DNA of 7,943 nucleotides from an uncultured bacterium. Lineage in GTDB: Bacteria; Bacteroidota; Bacteroidia; Sphingobacteriales; Sphingobacteriaceae. The stretch lies in the NCBI GenBank assembly GCA_903958995.1, contig CAJBVG010000047.1, positions 1 to 7,943 on the forward strand, in the 5' to 3' direction. The position numbers were made by a program, and so were the translations under genes. The notes under the pieces are model-generated. The model did not search any database. It was not told the origin of the DNA and was given only the letters and a program-made list of their open reading frames with translations. Shown here one piece after another: positions 6,763 through 7,943 of the stretch. The stretch's first letter is position 1, and each line of letters begins with the position of its first letter.

Positions 6763-7496
6763 GAAATATACTCGGAGCACTGTATTTAGCTTACGGACTT
6801 ATTGTGTTCTTTGCAGTAATGCTAATCTTTTTACCATTTATTATCCTCGCATCTTTTATACCCAATAAATACGGATCCACTATTCCATTTTTCTTTTTAC
6901 GTTGTTGGTCCTATCTATTCTCTTATTTAACCCTTTTCTTTTACTCTGTACATGGGTCAGAAAAAGTTGATAAAAGCAAACCATACATTTATGTAGCAAA
7001 TCATGGCTCATACTTAGATGCTACAGCTGTTGTAATATCAGCGCCTACAGCTTTTAAGCCATTAGGTAAAATAGAAATGTCGAAAGTTCCTTTGTTTGGT
7101 TTTATTTACCAAAGAGTAGTGGTTATGGTAAATCGTAGCACTAAGGAAAGTAGAGCAGAAAGTGTAGAAAAATTAAAAGTTGTTTTAAAAAATGGAATAT
7201 CAATATTAATTTTTCCTGAGGGAACAATGAATAGAACTGCTGGTCCATTGAAAGATTTTTATGATGGAGCTTTTCGAATTGCTATTGAAACACAAACTCC
7301 AATTGCTCCTTTCGTTGTTATCAATGCTAGAAAACTAATGCCTCGTAATAACCCATTAACAGTACATCCTGGACGAATGCATACCTATTTCGCTGATCCT
7401 ATTGATGTCTCTTCTTATACAGCAGAAGATGTTGAAGTATTAAAATTGCGCGTCTATAAATTGATGGAAGATATGATTCTTCAGCATCAACAATAA
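6759..7496 (+). CDS. plsC: 1-acyl-sn-glycerol-3-phosphate acyltransferase (PlsC family)
   Basis: Members of this family transfer an acyl group to lysophosphatidic acid, making phosphatidic acid, the precursor of membrane phospholipids, at the inner face of the cytoplasmic membrane. The 245 residues match the family length. Two hydrophobic stretches near the N-terminus (about 8-34 and 43-63) would anchor the protein. The catalytic HX4D motif is NHGSYLD (His82, Asp87). The second block, GFIYQRVVVMVNRS (114-127), contains the arginine used in phosphate binding. The third is FPEGTMNR (152-159), and the fourth is the PIAPFVV strand (181-187). The start is the ATG at 6759-6761, overlapping the rnc TGA by 4 bp. 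The gene ends with tandem TAA codons. Placement after acpP and fabF fits use of acyl-ACP as donor. Exact substrate choice cannot be told from sequence; related acyltransferases for ornithine lipids share these motifs. Confidence 0.9.
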   Translation: MRNILGALYLAYGLIVFFAVMLIFLPFIILASFIPNKYGSTIPFFFLRCWSYLFSYLTLFFYSVHGSEKVDKSKPYIYVANHGSYLDATAVVISAPTAFKPLGKIEMSKVPLFGFIYQRVVVMVNRSTKESRAESVEKLKVVLKNGISILIFPEGTMNRTAGPLKDFYDGAFRIAIETQTPIAPFVVINARKLMPRNNPLTVHPGRMHTYFADPIDVSSYTAEDVEVLKLRVYKLMEDMILQHQQ

Positions 7497-7506
7497 TAAA
7501 ATTTTC

Positions 7507-7943
7507 ATGTCTAAAAATCTAAAAGTACACCTTGCACTTTTTGTAGTTTCATTAATTTATGCTGCAACATTTAGCATCGCTAAAGAAGTAATGCCAGCTT
7601 ATATTAAACCGATGGGTTTAATTGGCATTCGAGTTTGGGGAGCAATTGTTTTATTATGGATTACACATGCATTATTTGTTCACGAAAAAATTACGGACAA
7701 AAAAGATTACCTCATATTATTAAAGTGTGCAGTATTCGGAGTTGCAGCAAATATGTTATTATTCTTTAAAGGACTTGCTATAACTACGCCCATTAATGGA
7801 GCAATTTTAATGGTTACTACGCCTTTATTTGTTGGCTTCTTCTCCTTTTTTATTTTAAAAGAAAAAGCAACAGCAGTTAAAATTATTGGTTTATTGTTAG
7901 GAGTAAGCGGTGCAATTTTATTACTGGTTGGTCCGAAATTATC
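7507..7943 (+). CDS. EamA/DMT superfamily permease, N-terminal part; truncated by window end
   Basis: The visible 145 residues form the first half of a drug/metabolite transporter of the EamA family, which usually has ten membrane helices in two repeated halves and exports small metabolites. Hydrophobic segments lie at roughly 8-24, 36-56, 69-86, 97-116 and 124-142, with short charged loops between, which fits the first five-helix repeat. The family-like run TTPINGAILMVTTPLFVG, followed by LKEKATAVKIIGLLLGVSGAILLL, is the end of the first EamA repeat, including the conserved Pro and the Glu-Lys after helix four. The ATG at 7507 lies 10 bp after the plsC stop, so it is probably in the same operon. 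The substrate cannot be inferred. The second half is outside the window. Confidence 0.85.
   Translation, partial: MSKNLKVHLALFVVSLIYAATFSIAKEVMPAYIKPMGLIGIRVWGAIVLLWITHALFVHEKITDKKDYLILLKCAVFGVAANMLLFFKGLAITTPINGAILMVTTPLFVGFFSFFILKEKATAVKIIGLLLGVSGAILLLVGPKL

Overview
The window looks like chromosomal DNA from a member of the Bacteroidota. It is AT-rich, its start codons lack Shine-Dalgarno sequences, its promoters resemble the phylum's TTTG / TAnnTTTG type, and it carries a gene of the Bacteroidota-restricted IPExxxVDY family next to acpP, fabF, rnc and pyk. A precise genus cannot be read from the sequence.

Minus-strand block, in order of transcription from right to left: an IPExxxVDY family gene (3872-4312), pyruvate kinase pyk (2338-3768), then the adenosylcobalamin-dependent class II ribonucleotide reductase nrdJ (2101 down to base 1, C-terminus outside the window). 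A perfect 15-bp hairpin lies between pyk and nrdJ. nrdJ has its own well-formed promoter, a leader hairpin, and several DnaA-box-like 9-mers upstream. The nrdJ reading frame is broken by one in-frame TAA at codon 89, in a position where relatives have lysine. I read the rest of the frame codon by codon: it is open and intact down to base 1.

Plus-strand block: acpP (4451), fabF (4709), rnc (6028), plsC (6759) and a truncated EamA/DMT-type permease gene (7507 onward) follow each other closely. The acpP-fabF gap is 21 bp, fabF-rnc 68 bp, rnc and plsC overlap by 4 bp, and plsC and the permease are 10 bp apart. This reads as one operon with a promoter just upstream of acpP. AcpP carries the acyl chain, FabF elongates it, and PlsC transfers acyl groups to make phosphatidic acid, so three of the five genes form a route from fatty acid elongation to phospholipid. 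RNase III is embedded among them.

The two blocks diverge from a 138-bp region (4313-4450). There are no RNA genes, mobile elements or CRISPR arrays, and no gene-free stretch is longer than 300 bp. Most of the content is ordinary core metabolism. The item most worth following up is the nonsense codon in nrdJ.
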